The notes below the pieces were generated by a model. The model was not told the origin of the DNA, made no database searches, and worked only from the letters and a program-made list of their open reading frames with translations. Below are positions 28,254 through 36,528 of a stretch of DNA of 64,000 bases, piece by piece; within the stretch, counting starts at the first letter, position 1, and each line of letters opens with the position of its first letter. Location: the NCBI RefSeq assembly GCF_039566955.1, contig NZ_CP154796.1:6952308-7016307 (forward strand). Direction: 5' to 3'. Position numbers and translations under genes: made by a program. Origin of the DNA: Micromonospora sp. DSM 45708 (GTDB taxonomy: Bacteria; Actinomycetota; Actinomycetes; Mycobacteriales; Micromonosporaceae).

Positions 28254-28739
28254 ATGGTTTTCAGTGTCGGCGAGACCGTTGTTTACCCCCACCACGGGGC
28301 CGCACTCATCGAGGCAATCGAGACTCGGGTCATCAAGGGCGAGCCCAGGGAGTACCTCGTCCTGCGGGTCGCGCAGGGTGACCTGACGGTCCGGGTGCCC
28401 GCTGAGAACGCCGAGATCGTGGGTGTGCGCGAGGTGGTCGGCGAAGAGGGCCTGGGCAAGGTCTTCGACGTGCTCCGTGCTCCGCACACCGAGGAGCCCA
28501 CCAACTGGTCGCGGCGTTACAAGGCGAATCTGGAGAAGCTGGCCTCCGGCAACCCGCTGAAGGTGGCCGAGGTCGTCCGCGACCTGTGGCGCCGGGAGCG
28601 GGAGCGGGGCCTGTCGGCGGGCGAGAAGCGCATGCTCGCCAAGGCTCGTGACATCCTCGTGGGCGAGGTCGCGCTGGCCGAGAAGAGCACGAAGGACGAG
28701 GCGGAGTCGCTGCTCGACAAGGTGCTGACCGAAGCCTGA
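28254..28739 (+). CDS. carD: CarD-family RNA polymerase-binding transcription regulator
   Basis: A 161-residue CarD. The N-terminal Tudor-like RNAP-interaction domain ([20 protein letters not shown]) binds the beta lobe, and the C-terminal helical part ([17 protein letters not shown], with a conserved Trp) contacts the upstream edge of the -10 to stabilise open complexes. Length and order match mycobacterial CarD, an essential factor. ispD and ispF follow as in many actinobacteria. Its leader has a recognisable promoter. Confidence 0.96.
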   Translation: MVFSVGETVVYPHHGAALIEAIETRVIKGEPREYLVLRVAQGDLTVRVPAENAEIVGVREVVGEEGLGKVFDVLRAPHTEEPTNWSRRYKANLEKLASGNPLKVAEVVRDLWRRERERGLSAGEKRMLAKARDILVGEVALAEKSTKDEAESLLDKVLTEA

Positions 28740-28792
28740 TCCGCACCGCTGCCTCTACCCGCAGCACCCTGAACGAAACCGAGGACCGCGAC

Positions 28793-29488
28793 GTGACCGC
28801 GCAGCTCAATCCGCGCGGTGACGTCGCGGTCCTCGTTCCCGCGGCCGGTGCCGGCGTACGCCTCGGCCCCGGTGCTCCCAAGGCGCTCCGGGCGCTCGGC
28901 GGCGAGCCGCTGCTGGTGCACGCCGTCCGCCGGATCGCCGCCGCACCGTCGGTGCACACGATCGTGGTGGCCGCGCCGGCCGCCGACGTCGAGTCGGTGC
29001 GGGCGTTGCTGGCCCCGGTGGCACCGGTGACCGTGGTGCCGGGTGGTGCCGAACGCCAGGCTTCCGTCGCGGCGGCGCTCGCCGCCGTGCCGCCCGGGCC
29101 GGAGATCGTCCTGGTCCATGACGCGGCCCGGGCGCTCACCCCGCCCGAGCTGGTCGAGTCGGTGGCTGCGGCAGTCCGCGGCGGGCACGACGCGGTGATC
29201 CCGGTGTTGCCGGTGGTCGACACGATCAAGGAGGTCGACGCCGCCGAGCGGGTGCTCGGCACCGTCGACCGGGCGGTCCTGCGCGCGGTGCAGACCCCCC
29301 AGGGCTTCCGCCGGCCGGTGCTGGCCGCCGCGCACCGGGCGGCCGGTGATCCGCTCACCGACGACGCCGGCCTGGTGGAGAAGCAGGGCGTCGCGGTGTT
29401 CTGCGTGCCCGGCTCCGAGCTGGCCCTGAAGATCACCCGCCCGTTCGACCTGACCCTGGCCGAACACCTCCTGGCCACCGGCGCCTGA
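28793..29488 (+). CDS. ispD: 2-C-methyl-D-erythritol 4-phosphate cytidylyltransferase
   Basis: A 231-residue IspD, third enzyme of the MEP isoprenoid pathway (CTP plus MEP to CDP-ME). VLVPAAGAGVRLGPGAPKAL is the CTP-binding loop, VHDAARAL and the KxVD-like DTIKEVD region bind substrate, and AVQTPQGF and DDAGLVE are further family blocks. GTG 28793 has GAGGA eight bases upstream. It lies between carD and ispF. Confidence 0.96.
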   Translation: MTAQLNPRGDVAVLVPAAGAGVRLGPGAPKALRALGGEPLLVHAVRRIAAAPSVHTIVVAAPAADVESVRALLAPVAPVTVVPGGAERQASVAAALAAVPPGPEIVLVHDAARALTPPELVESVAAAVRGGHDAVIPVLPVVDTIKEVDAAERVLGTVDRAVLRAVQTPQGFRRPVLAAAHRAAGDPLTDDAGLVEKQGVAVFCVPGSELALKITRPFDLTLAEHLLATGA

Positions 29489-29496
29489 CCTTCCGC

Positions 29497-29524
29497 GCCC
29501 TCCGCCCTCCGCCCTCCGCCCTCC
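29497..29524 (+). repeat. 7-base tandem repeat (GCCCTCC x4)
   Basis: Four perfect copies of GCCCTCC follow the ispD stop, next to a family A palindrome. Confidence 0.9.
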
Positions 29525-29529
29525 GGAGT

Positions 29530-29585
29530 TGACCAAGGGGTTTGCGTCGCCGTCCGGCCCGATGGTGACCCGAACTCCTTGATCA
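29530..29585. repeat. Dispersed palindrome family A, copy 3 (diverged)
   Basis: TGACCAAGGGGTTTGCGTCG (29530-29549) faces TGACCCGAACTCCTTGATCA (29566-29585). The right end is nearly identical to the other copies while the left arm has drifted. It sits between ispD and ispF, and its right end supplies an in-frame ATG upstream of the likely ispF start. Confidence 0.75.
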
Positions 29586-29608
29586 TGGCGTCCGCGTACG
29601 CTCGGGTC

Positions 29609-30091
29609 ATGATCGTTCCTCGGGTGGCCGTCGGCACCGACGTGCACGCGTTCGCGGCCGGTCGGCCCTGCTGGGTCGCCGGCCTGCACTGGCCCGACCA
29701 GGACGGCCTGGCCGGCCACTCGGACGCCGACGTGGTGGCGCACGCCGCCTGCAACGCGTTGCTCTCCGCCGCCGGCCTCGGCGACCTGGGCGCCAACTTC
29801 GGCGTCGACCAACCCGAGTGGGCCGGCGCCTCCGGGGTGGCGCTGCTGACCGAGAGCGCGCGCCGGGTACGCGCGGCCGGCTTCGTGATCGGCAACGTGT
29901 CCGTGCAGGTGGTCGGCAACCGGCCCCGGATCGGGTCACGCCGGGACGAGGCGCAGCGGGTGCTCTCCGAGGCGGCCGGCGCACCGGTCACGGTGTCCGC
30001 GGCGACCACCGACGGCCTGGGCTTCACCGGGCGCGGCGAAGGGCTCGCCGGCATCGCGGTGGCGCTGGTGTACGAGGCGCCGGCGGCGTGA
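29609..30091 (+). CDS. ispF: 2-C-methyl-D-erythritol 2,4-cyclodiphosphate synthase
   Basis: A 160-residue trimeric IspF that converts CDP-ME 2-phosphate to MEcPP. Metal ligands are in GTDVHAF (Asp and His) and the later His in [28 protein letters not shown] and [13 protein letters not shown] complete the family pattern. ATG 29609 was chosen because TACGCT (29597-29602) ends six bases before it, consistent with a leaderless transcript, and no RBS precedes it. Upstream in-frame starts lie inside the palindrome. Confidence 0.95.
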   Translation: MIVPRVAVGTDVHAFAAGRPCWVAGLHWPDQDGLAGHSDADVVAHAACNALLSAAGLGDLGANFGVDQPEWAGASGVALLTESARRVRAAGFVIGNVSVQVVGNRPRIGSRRDEAQRVLSEAAGAPVTVSAATTDGLGFTGRGEGLAGIAVALVYEAPAA

Positions 30092-30128
30092 CCCGGCGAC
30101 CGGGGACGCCGGCCGCCGGGTCGGGGGC

Positions 30129-30650
30129 TCAGTCCACGTCGGTGCAGACGTTGTGGGTCGTGCCGTGCAGCATCGTGATGGTCTTGTCGAAGGTGGGCGT
30201 GAACGCCACCCGGAACTGGCCGTCGACGATCCACAGCCCCTTCGGCAATGTGCCGGCGTTCTCCCGGAAGCCGAGCAGCACCGGGCCCGTGACGTACCAG
30301 GTCATCGACCCGTCCGTGCCGTGGACGACGAGTGAGGTGCCGCTCGCGTCGGCGGTGGAGGTGGCACCCGTCTCCAGGTTGGTCACCCGGTCGAGCAGGG
30401 CGCCGGTGAACAACTCCCGCTTCGGCGAGCCGTCCGGGTAGGTCGCCAGCGTCAGCTTCCGTACCTCGTCGACGATCGGCTCCACCCGTACCGCGAACGC
30501 ACACCGGGCGCCGGCGGGCAGTTCGAACGCCTCCTGCGGCGCCGGCACCCAGGCCCCGGGGGCGCGGGCGGCGGCGGACGCCGGGCCGGGGAGAGCCGCG
30601 GCAACCGCCGTCACGACCGCCGCCACCGCGACGCTCATCCTCAATCGCAT
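30129..30650 (-). CDS. Secreted protein of unknown function
   Basis: A 173-residue protein with a Sec signal peptide (MRLRMSVAVAAVVTAVAAAL, cleavage near ASA-A at about 28). The mature part has two cysteines (ARCAFAVRV and HNVCTDVD) at its ends and beta-strand-like segments, with TDGSMTWYVTGPVLLGFREN in the middle. Many small secreted actinomycete proteins have this layout, but no family was recognised. GGAG lies before ATG 30650. It is divergent from the SARP-CGNR regulator, which might control it (inference from position). Confidence 0.75.
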   Translation of the reverse strand: MRLRMSVAVAAVVTAVAAALPGPASAAARAPGAWVPAPQEAFELPAGARCAFAVRVEPIVDEVRKLTLATYPDGSPKRELFTGALLDRVTNLETGATSTADASGTSLVVHGTDGSMTWYVTGPVLLGFRENAGTLPKGLWIVDGQFRVAFTPTFDKTITMLHGTTHNVCTDVD

Positions 30651-30838
30651 GGTCACTCCATCCGTGTCGCTGACCGGGACCGGACCAGGATCGTCCGGCC
30701 GGCTCACCACCGGCTCACCGCTTCCGGACCTCCGCCGGGCGATCGATGCGGGGTCCCGGACCGACGACCGGGCCCGCCCCACCACGCGCTCACCGCCGGG
30801 TGACAACCGCCGGGCGGGGCCTCCTCGTCCTGTTCGAC

Positions 30839-32191
30839 ATGGAGTTCCACCTGCTCGGGCCGTTCGAGGCCCACCACGACGGCCGGCCCGTCGAGATCGG
30901 CGTCCGACGTCAGGAGCGCTGCCTGCTCGGACTGCTGCTGCTCGACGCGGACCGGGTGGTGCCGACCGACCGTCTCGTCGACCTGCTCTGGAGCGGCCGG
31001 CCGCCCGCTGCGGCCCGTGGCGCGGTGCAGACGTACGTCGGGCGGTTGCGGGCCGCGCTGGGCCCGTACGGGGTGCGGATCAGCACCCGGGCCGGGGGCT
31101 ACGTCGTCGACCGGGCCGGGCATCACGTCGACGTCGACGAGTTCGGGGACCTGGTCCGGGCGGCCGGCGTCGCCGCCGAGCCGGACACGCGGGTGCGGCT
31201 GCTCGACCGGGGACTGGCCCTCTGGCGGGGGCCGCTGCTCGCCGACGTGGCGGACGGTGAGTTGCGCGACCGGCTGCACGGGACCGTCGAGGAGCTTCGG
31301 CTGGTCGCGGTGGAGCTGCGCGCCGAGGCGCATCTGGCGTTGGGCCGGCACGGGCCGGCGATCACCGACCTGCTGCCGCTGGCGGCCCGGCACCCCACCC
31401 GGGAACAGCTCGTGGCGGTCCTGATGACCGCGCTGTACCGGGGGGCCCGGCGGGCCGAGGCGCTGCGGCTCTACCGCACCACCCGGGAGCGGCTCGCGGC
31501 GGACGTCGGCGTCGAGCCGGGGCCCCGACTGCGGGAGGTGCACCGCCGGGTGCTCGCCGGCGACGACCGGCTGGACCGGCCCGGTCGCCCGGTCTACGAG
31601 GTGCGGGTCCGCGACGAGAGCCTCCCCTGGAGCGTCGGCGGCCATCCCGCGCTGGACTTCTGCAACACGTTCGCGGGGTGGGGCCGCGGCACCCCCCTGC
31701 CCGGCGCGGAGTGGCTGCGCGGTTACCGGACGCTCGCCGTCTGGGCGGGCCACGTCGGGCTGACCGACGAGGCGTCGGTGAACCGCCTGCTGCACCTCGC
31801 CCGGCGTGACCCCGGCACCGCGGAGGCGGTGCTCGCCGAGGCCCGTACGCTGCGGGCCGCGCTCTACGCCAGCCTGGCCGATCCGGCGGACCGTCGGGCC
31901 TTCGACGCGGTGGCCCGCGCCGCCGGGTCGGCCGCCCGGTCGCTGGTGTTCCGGCGTACGGCGGACGGGCGCGGTCGCTGGTGGATCGACCTCGCCGCCG
32001 GGCTGCGACTGCCCGTGCACGCCGCCGCGTTCAGCGGCGCGCAACTGCTCGCCGATCCGAGCCGGCTCACGGTCCGGGCCTGCCCGGACGAGCGCTGCGG
32101 GTGGTTGTTCCTGGACGGGAGCGGCCTGCGCAGGTGGTGCAGCCTCGGGACCTGCGGGCGCCGGGCGGACGCGTCCTGTCGCAGCGCCTGA
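30839..32191 (+). CDS. SARP (BTAD) / ABATE-CGNR zinc-finger fusion regulator
   Basis: A 450-residue protein joining two regulator types. Residues 1-90 form an OmpR-like winged helix (MEFHLLGPFEAHHDGRPVEI...RVVPTDRLVDLLW), and about 95-245 a bacterial transcriptional activation domain ending in ADVGVEPGPRLREVHRRVL. From about 265 (SVGGHPALDFCNTFAGWG) an ABATE-like domain follows, and the end has CPDERCGWLFLD...RWCSLGTCGRR, a CGNR-type zinc finger with Arg in place of Asn. Both halves look intact. Effector and targets are unknown; the divergent secreted-protein gene is a candidate target. ATG 30839 has no clear RBS. Confidence 0.8.
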   Translation: MEFHLLGPFEAHHDGRPVEIGVRRQERCLLGLLLLDADRVVPTDRLVDLLWSGRPPAAARGAVQTYVGRLRAALGPYGVRISTRAGGYVVDRAGHHVDVDEFGDLVRAAGVAAEPDTRVRLLDRGLALWRGPLLADVADGELRDRLHGTVEELRLVAVELRAEAHLALGRHGPAITDLLPLAARHPTREQLVAVLMTALYRGARRAEALRLYRTTRERLAADVGVEPGPRLREVHRRVLAGDDRLDRPGRPVYEVRVRDESLPWSVGGHPALDFCNTFAGWGRGTPLPGAEWLRGYRTLAVWAGHVGLTDEASVNRLLHLARRDPGTAEAVLAEARTLRAALYASLADPADRRAFDAVARAAGSAARSLVFRRTADGRGRWWIDLAAGLRLPVHAAAFSGAQLLADPSRLTVRACPDERCGWLFLDGSGLRRWCSLGTCGRRADASCRSA

Positions 32192-32238
32192 CCGCGCTGC
32201 CGGGCACCCGGCGGGCCGGGGCGGCTAGGCTCGCCGGG

Positions 32239-33237
32239 ATGCCGAGTGACGCCGCCCCCGACCAGTCCGCCGCCGACGGCTACCTGCAACGCGCCCACCT
32301 CCTGGCCGAGCTGGGCCGCTACGACGAGGGCATCGGCGAGCTGACCGCGCTGATCGCGGCGGAGCCCGCGCACCTCGCCGCGCTGACCATGCTGGCCCGG
32401 ATGCAGCTCGCCGCCGGCCGTCCCGCCGAGGCGCTGACGGTGGCCGAGGCGGCGGTCGCCGCCGCGCCGGGTGACGCGCCCGCGCTGGTGGCACGCGGGT
32501 TCGCGCTGCTCGACCTGGAGCGCTGGAAGGCCGCCGCGAGCACCGCCGACGAGCTGCTGGCGCTCGACCCCACCGACGCGTACGCGCAGCGCAGCGCCGC
32601 CGCCATCCTGTCCGCCTCGCGTAACGGGCAGCCGGCGCTGGACGCGGCCTGGCGGGGTGTCGAGCTGACGCCGGACGAGCCGGAGGCGCACCTCGTGCTC
32701 GGCCTGGTCGCGGTCCGGCTGGAGCTGTTCGACCTGGCCGAGCGCGCCTACCGGGAGGCGTTGCGGCTGGACCCGGAGCTGGCCGGCGCGGGGCGGGAGG
32801 CGGGGGTGGTCCGGCTGGAGCGGCGGCGGTACGCGGAGACGCTGGAGCACCTGACCGAGGTGGCCGACATCTCCCCGACCGGCCCCGATCCGGTGCGGAC
32901 CGTCGACGCGGGCGTACGCCGGCTCCTGCTGGCCGCCGCCGGCTGGTCACTGGCCGCCGCCGTGCTCGTCGCCGCGCTGGCCCCGACCGCGCCGGCCGTG
33001 TCCCGGCTGCTCGCGGTGCTGGCGGCGGTCGGGGTGGTGCTGCTGGCCTGGCGGCCGATGACCCGGTTGCCCGGCGTGCGGGACGCGATGTCGCGCGGAC
33101 CGGCACCGGCGGTCTGGGCGGGGGCCGCCGCGCCGCTGCTGCTGGTGGTCTACGCGGTGGCCGGTGGCCCGTGGCCGCTGGTCGGGGCGGTCGGCGCATC
33201 GATGGTCGCCGGGTTCGTGGCGCTCACCCGGCGCTGA
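32239..33237 (+). CDS. TPR protein with C-terminal membrane segments
   Basis: A 332-residue protein. About six tetratricopeptide-like repeats occupy residues 10-215, for example YLQRAHLLAELGRYDEGIGE and EAHLVLGLVAVRLELFDLAE. After a linker, four hydrophobic segments (about 225-330) anchor it in the membrane with the TPR part probably cytoplasmic. It presumably serves as a scaffold; no partner is evident. TAGGCT (32226-32231) ends seven bases before the ATG, suggesting a leaderless transcript. Confidence 0.8.
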   Translation: MPSDAAPDQSAADGYLQRAHLLAELGRYDEGIGELTALIAAEPAHLAALTMLARMQLAAGRPAEALTVAEAAVAAAPGDAPALVARGFALLDLERWKAAASTADELLALDPTDAYAQRSAAAILSASRNGQPALDAAWRGVELTPDEPEAHLVLGLVAVRLELFDLAERAYREALRLDPELAGAGREAGVVRLERRRYAETLEHLTEVADISPTGPDPVRTVDAGVRRLLLAAAGWSLAAAVLVAALAPTAPAVSRLLAVLAAVGVVLLAWRPMTRLPGVRDAMSRGPAPAVWAGAAAPLLLVVYAVAGGPWPLVGAVGASMVAGFVALTRR

Positions 33238-33308
33238 GCGGTATTCCCGCCGGCAGGGGTGAGGAAGCGTACGTGTGCCGGCCGGCGTTCCCGGGGTAGG
33301 AAGGTCGG

Positions 33309-34349
33309 ATGCTGACTGTCAACGCCTACGCGGCGACCTCCGCGACCGACCCGCTCACGCCGACCACCATCGAGCGGCGGGACCTCGGACCGGACGACGT
33401 CCTCATCGACATCAAGTTCGCCGGCATCTGCCACTCCGACATCCACACCGCGCGCAGCGAGTGGGGCCCGACGCCCTACCCGATCGTGGTCGGCCACGAG
33501 ATCGCCGGCGTGGTGCGGGAGGTCGGCTCCGCGGTGACGAAGTTCGCCGTCGGCGACCGGGTCGGCGTCGGCTGCATGGTCGACTCCTGCCGGGAGTGCG
33601 ACAACTGCCGCCGGGGCCTGGAGCAGTACTGCCTCAAGGGCAACATCAGCACGTACGGGGCGGTCGGCCGGGACGGCCAGCCGACCCAGGGCGGCTACGC
33701 GCAGGCCATCGTGGTCACCGAGGACTTCGTGCTGCGCATCCCGGACGGCATCAGGCTGGACGCCGCCGCGCCGCTGCTCTGCGCCGGCATCACCACCTAC
33801 TCGCCGCTGCGGCACTGGAACGCCGGGCCGGGCCGGAAGGTGGCCGTGATCGGCATGGGCGGCCTCGGCCACATGGCCGTCAAGCTGGCCCACGCCATGG
33901 GCGCCGAGGTGACGGTGCTCTCGCAGTCGCTGAAGAAGCGGGAGGACGGGCTGCGGCTCGGCGCCGACCACTACTTCGCCACCTCGGACGAGGGGACGTT
34001 CACGGAACTGGTCGGCTCGTTCGACCTGATCGTCAACACGGTCAGCGCGAGCATCGACCTGGACGCGTACCTGGGCCTGCTGGCCGTGGACGGGACGCTG
34101 GTCAACGTGGGCGCGCCGGAGGACGCGCTGTCGGTGCGCGCGTTCTCGCTGATCCCGGCCCGCCGGTCGTTCGCCGGCTCGATGATCGGCGGCATCGCGG
34201 AGACGCAGGAGATGCTCGACTTCTGCGCCGAGCACGGCCTGGGCGCCGAGATCGAGGTGATTCCGGCCGAGAAGATCAACGAGGCGTACGAGCGGGTGCT
34301 CGCGTCCGACGTGCGCTACCGCTTCGTCATCGACGCCTCGACGTTCTGA
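33309..34349 (+). CDS. Zinc-dependent alcohol dehydrogenase (CAD family)
   Basis: A 346-residue medium-chain dehydrogenase. Catalytic zinc ligands are Cys41 (GICHSDIHT) and His63-Glu64 (VGHEIAG), structural zinc ligands are Cys94, 97, 100 and 108, and the cofactor fold shows GMGGLGHMA. The pattern [15 protein letters not shown] and [15 protein letters not shown] fit NADP-dependent cinnamyl-alcohol-type aldehyde reductases such as YahK or AdhC. The physiological substrate is unknown. RBS AGGAAGG precedes ATG 33309. A bidirectional terminator separates it from hmgA. Confidence 0.92.
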   Translation: MLTVNAYAATSATDPLTPTTIERRDLGPDDVLIDIKFAGICHSDIHTARSEWGPTPYPIVVGHEIAGVVREVGSAVTKFAVGDRVGVGCMVDSCRECDNCRRGLEQYCLKGNISTYGAVGRDGQPTQGGYAQAIVVTEDFVLRIPDGIRLDAAAPLLCAGITTYSPLRHWNAGPGRKVAVIGMGGLGHMAVKLAHAMGAEVTVLSQSLKKREDGLRLGADHYFATSDEGTFTELVGSFDLIVNTVSASIDLDAYLGLLAVDGTLVNVGAPEDALSVRAFSLIPARRSFAGSMIGGIAETQEMLDFCAEHGLGAEIEVIPAEKINEAYERVLASDVRYRFVIDASTF

Positions 34350-34362
34350 CGCGCCGACGAGC

Positions 34363-34394
34363 GATGAGGGGCCGCGTCCGCGCGGCCCCTCATC
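34363..34394. terminator. Bidirectional terminator between adh and hmgA
   Basis: GATGAGGGGCCGCG (34363-34376) and CGCGGCCCCTCATC (34381-34394) form a perfect stem with loop TCCG between convergent genes. Confidence 0.8.
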
Positions 34395-34401
34395 GTGTAC
34401 G

Positions 34402-35568
34402 TCAGGGCTTGCGCGCCCAGGTCCAGGCGTAGCCGTCGTCCTCGCAGGCGGTGCCGGCGTCGCAGAGGTCCAACGGGCGGAACGTGTCCACCATGACCGC
34501 CAGCTCGTCGAAGAAGTCCGCCCCGATCGACCGCTCGGCGGCGCCCGGCTGCGGGCCGTGGGTGAAGCCGGACGGGTGCAGCGAGATGGAGCCCTGCTCG
34601 ATGCCGGAGCCGCGTCGGGCCTCGTAGTTGCCGCCGGTGTAGAACAGCATCTCGTCGGAGTCGACGTTGTGGTGGTTGTACGGCACCGGGATGGCGGCCG
34701 GGTGGTAGTCGACCTTGCGCGGCACGAACGAGCAGATCACGAAGTTCGGGCCCTGGAACGTCTGGTGCACCGGCGGCGGCTGGTGGATCCGCCCGGTGAT
34801 CGGCTCGAAGTCGTGGATGGAGAACGCCCACGGGTACAGGTGCCCGTCCCAGCCCACCACGTCGAACGGGTGGTTGGCGTAGACGTACCTCGTCCAGCCG
34901 CGCCGGTGCTTGACCAGCACCTCCACCTCCTCGCCGTCGACGAGCAGCGGGGTGTCCGGTCCCCGGACGTCGCGCTCGCAGTAGGGCGAGTGCTCCAGGA
35001 ACTGCCCGCGTACGGAGAGGTAGCGCTTGGGCGGGCCGATGTGGCCGGACGCCTCGACGGCGAGCAGCCGGGTCGGCTCGTCGCCGGTGGGCACCAGGCG
35101 GTGGATGGTCGAGGTGGGGATGACGACGTAGTCGCCGGCCACCGCGTCGAGCACGCCGAACGGCGACTCCACCCGCAGCGAGCCGGACTCCAGGTAGAGG
35201 CAGTGGTCGCCGGTGGCGTCGCGGAACAGCGGCGACGGCCGGTCGGCCAGCACGTACGCGATCCGGACGTCGTCGTTGGCGAGCAGGTACCGCCGGCCGA
35301 GCACCGGGTCCGCGCCGCTGCCGTCGAGCTTGTGCGTACGCAGGTGGCGCGGTTTGAGCGGTAGGTTCGGCACCCGGGTGACGGTGGGCGGGGCGAACTC
35401 CTCGGCGGCGAGGATCGCGGTCGGCGCGTGCCGGTGGTAGAGCAGCGACGAGTCGGAGGAGAAGCCCTCCTGACCGACCAGCTCCTCGGCGTAGAGCGTG
35501 CCGTCGGGCTGCCGGAACTGGGTGTGGCGCTTGCGGGGCACCTCGCCCACGCTGCGGTAGTACGGCAT
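34402..35568 (-). CDS. hmgA: Homogentisate 1,2-dioxygenase
   Basis: A 388-residue iron dioxygenase that opens the ring of homogentisate to maleylacetoacetate in tyrosine breakdown. The C-terminal cupin carries the metal site in YNHHNVDSDEMLFY (His and Glu) and ISLHPSGFTHGPQPG (His); the N-terminal cupin has SGSLRVESPFGVLDAVAGDY. It is somewhat shorter than the human enzyme, like other actinobacterial forms. ATG 35568 has GGAGGCGAG upstream. It is divergent from an unknown gene and fahA, with a 19-base palindrome in between that probably binds a shared regulator. Confidence 0.94.
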   Translation of the reverse strand: MPYYRSVGEVPRKRHTQFRQPDGTLYAEELVGQEGFSSDSSLLYHRHAPTAILAAEEFAPPTVTRVPNLPLKPRHLRTHKLDGSGADPVLGRRYLLANDDVRIAYVLADRPSPLFRDATGDHCLYLESGSLRVESPFGVLDAVAGDYVVIPTSTIHRLVPTGDEPTRLLAVEASGHIGPPKRYLSVRGQFLEHSPYCERDVRGPDTPLLVDGEEVEVLVKHRRGWTRYVYANHPFDVVGWDGHLYPWAFSIHDFEPITGRIHQPPPVHQTFQGPNFVICSFVPRKVDYHPAAIPVPYNHHNVDSDEMLFYTGGNYEARRGSGIEQGSISLHPSGFTHGPQPGAAERSIGADFFDELAVMVDTFRPLDLCDAGTACEDDGYAWTWARKP

Positions 35569-35602
35569 CTCGCCTCCGTTATGTCCCGTTGGCCGGCCGG
35601 TG

Positions 35603-35621
35603 GCGTCCGATAATCGGACGC
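35603..35621. promoter_or_regulatory. Perfect palindromic operator between hmgA and the fahA operon
   Basis: GCGTCCGATAATCGGACGC has 9-base arms around one central A. It lies 34 bases from the hmgA start and directly before the -35 of the divergent operon, so a bound protein could block both promoters. Confidence 0.65.
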
Positions 35622-35623
35622 TG

Positions 35624-35653
35624 TTGTCCGTTCCTCGTAGCGTCCCGTACATT
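35624..35653 (+). promoter_or_regulatory. Promoter of the unknown gene-fahA operon
   Basis: TTGTCC (35624-35629), an 18-base spacer and TACATT (35648-35653). The hexamer ends eight bases before the GTG at 35662, which lacks an RBS, so the message is probably leaderless. Confidence 0.6.
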
Positions 35654-35661
35654 CTTCTCTC

Positions 35662-36528
35662 GTGTCAACGCAGGTGCCCCGCCTCCTCGCCGGCCTGGTC
35701 GACGACGCCGCGGTCTTTCCGCCCGGCAACGCCGCGCTGCCCGACGCGGTGACCGCGCACCGCCGGCACCGCGACGCCTGGTACGCCGGCCTGGTCGGCC
35801 CGCTGCTGCTGCCCGCCTCGGAGATCGAGGACGGCGCGCTGCACGGCCGGGTGGACCCGGCCGAGGGGTTCGTCATCGGGCTCATCGGCGACACCGGCCT
35901 CGACCGGCTGCCCGTCGCGCTCGATGCCCTGACACCGGACGGCGTCACCGCCCGGCAGATCGAGGCGCCGGTCGCCAAGCGGGGCGAGGACCCGCAGCCC
36001 GGCCTCGCCGAACTGGTCGCGCTCGCCGGGCGGCTCGACGGCACCGCCGTCTACGCGGAGATCCCGCTGACGTTCGGGCTGATGGGCGCGCTGGACGCGC
36101 TCGCCGGGGCGCGGGCCGGTGGGCTGCCGGTGGCGGCCAAGTTCCGCACCGGCGGGCTGGCCGCCGAGCTGTTCCCCAGCCCGGTCGAGCTGGCCGCGGT
36201 CATCTGCGCCTGCCGGGACCGGAGCCTGCCGTTCAAGCTCACCGCCGGGCTGCACCACGCGATCCGGCACCGCGACCCGGAGACCGGCTTCACGCACCAC
36301 GGTTTCGTCAACGTGCTGGCCGCCACGCTGGCCGCGGTCGAGGGCGCCGACGTGGACGGCGTGGCCGAGCTGCTGGCCGCCACCGACGCGGTGCGCGTGG
36401 TCGAGGCGGCCCGGGCCCGGCGCGAGGCGCAGCGCCCGCTCTGGGTCGGGTACGGCTCGTGCAGCATCGCCGAACCACTGACCGATCTGATCCGGCTGGG
36501 GCTGGTGAACGGAGGCTTCGAATCGTGA
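35662..36528 (+). CDS. Conserved protein of the homogentisate operon, unknown function
   Basis: A 288-residue, probably cytoplasmic protein without signal peptide or membrane segment. Notable motifs are LVDDAAVFPPGNA near the start, AAKFRTGGLAAELFPS and FKLTAGLHHAIRH in the second half, then THHGFVNVLAAT and WVGYGSCSI. Alternating strand/helix lengths and the spacing of Lys, Arg and His residues suggest a TIM-barrel-like enzyme (inference). It lies between hmgA and fahA and overlaps fahA by GTGA, so it is coupled to the last pathway step. No known maleylacetoacetate isomerase is in the window, and this protein could fill that step. No family name was recognised. Confidence 0.75.
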   Translation: MSTQVPRLLAGLVDDAAVFPPGNAALPDAVTAHRRHRDAWYAGLVGPLLLPASEIEDGALHGRVDPAEGFVIGLIGDTGLDRLPVALDALTPDGVTARQIEAPVAKRGEDPQPGLAELVALAGRLDGTAVYAEIPLTFGLMGALDALAGARAGGLPVAAKFRTGGLAAELFPSPVELAAVICACRDRSLPFKLTAGLHHAIRHRDPETGFTHHGFVNVLAATLAAVEGADVDGVAELLAATDAVRVVEAARARREAQRPLWVGYGSCSIAEPLTDLIRLGLVNGGFES

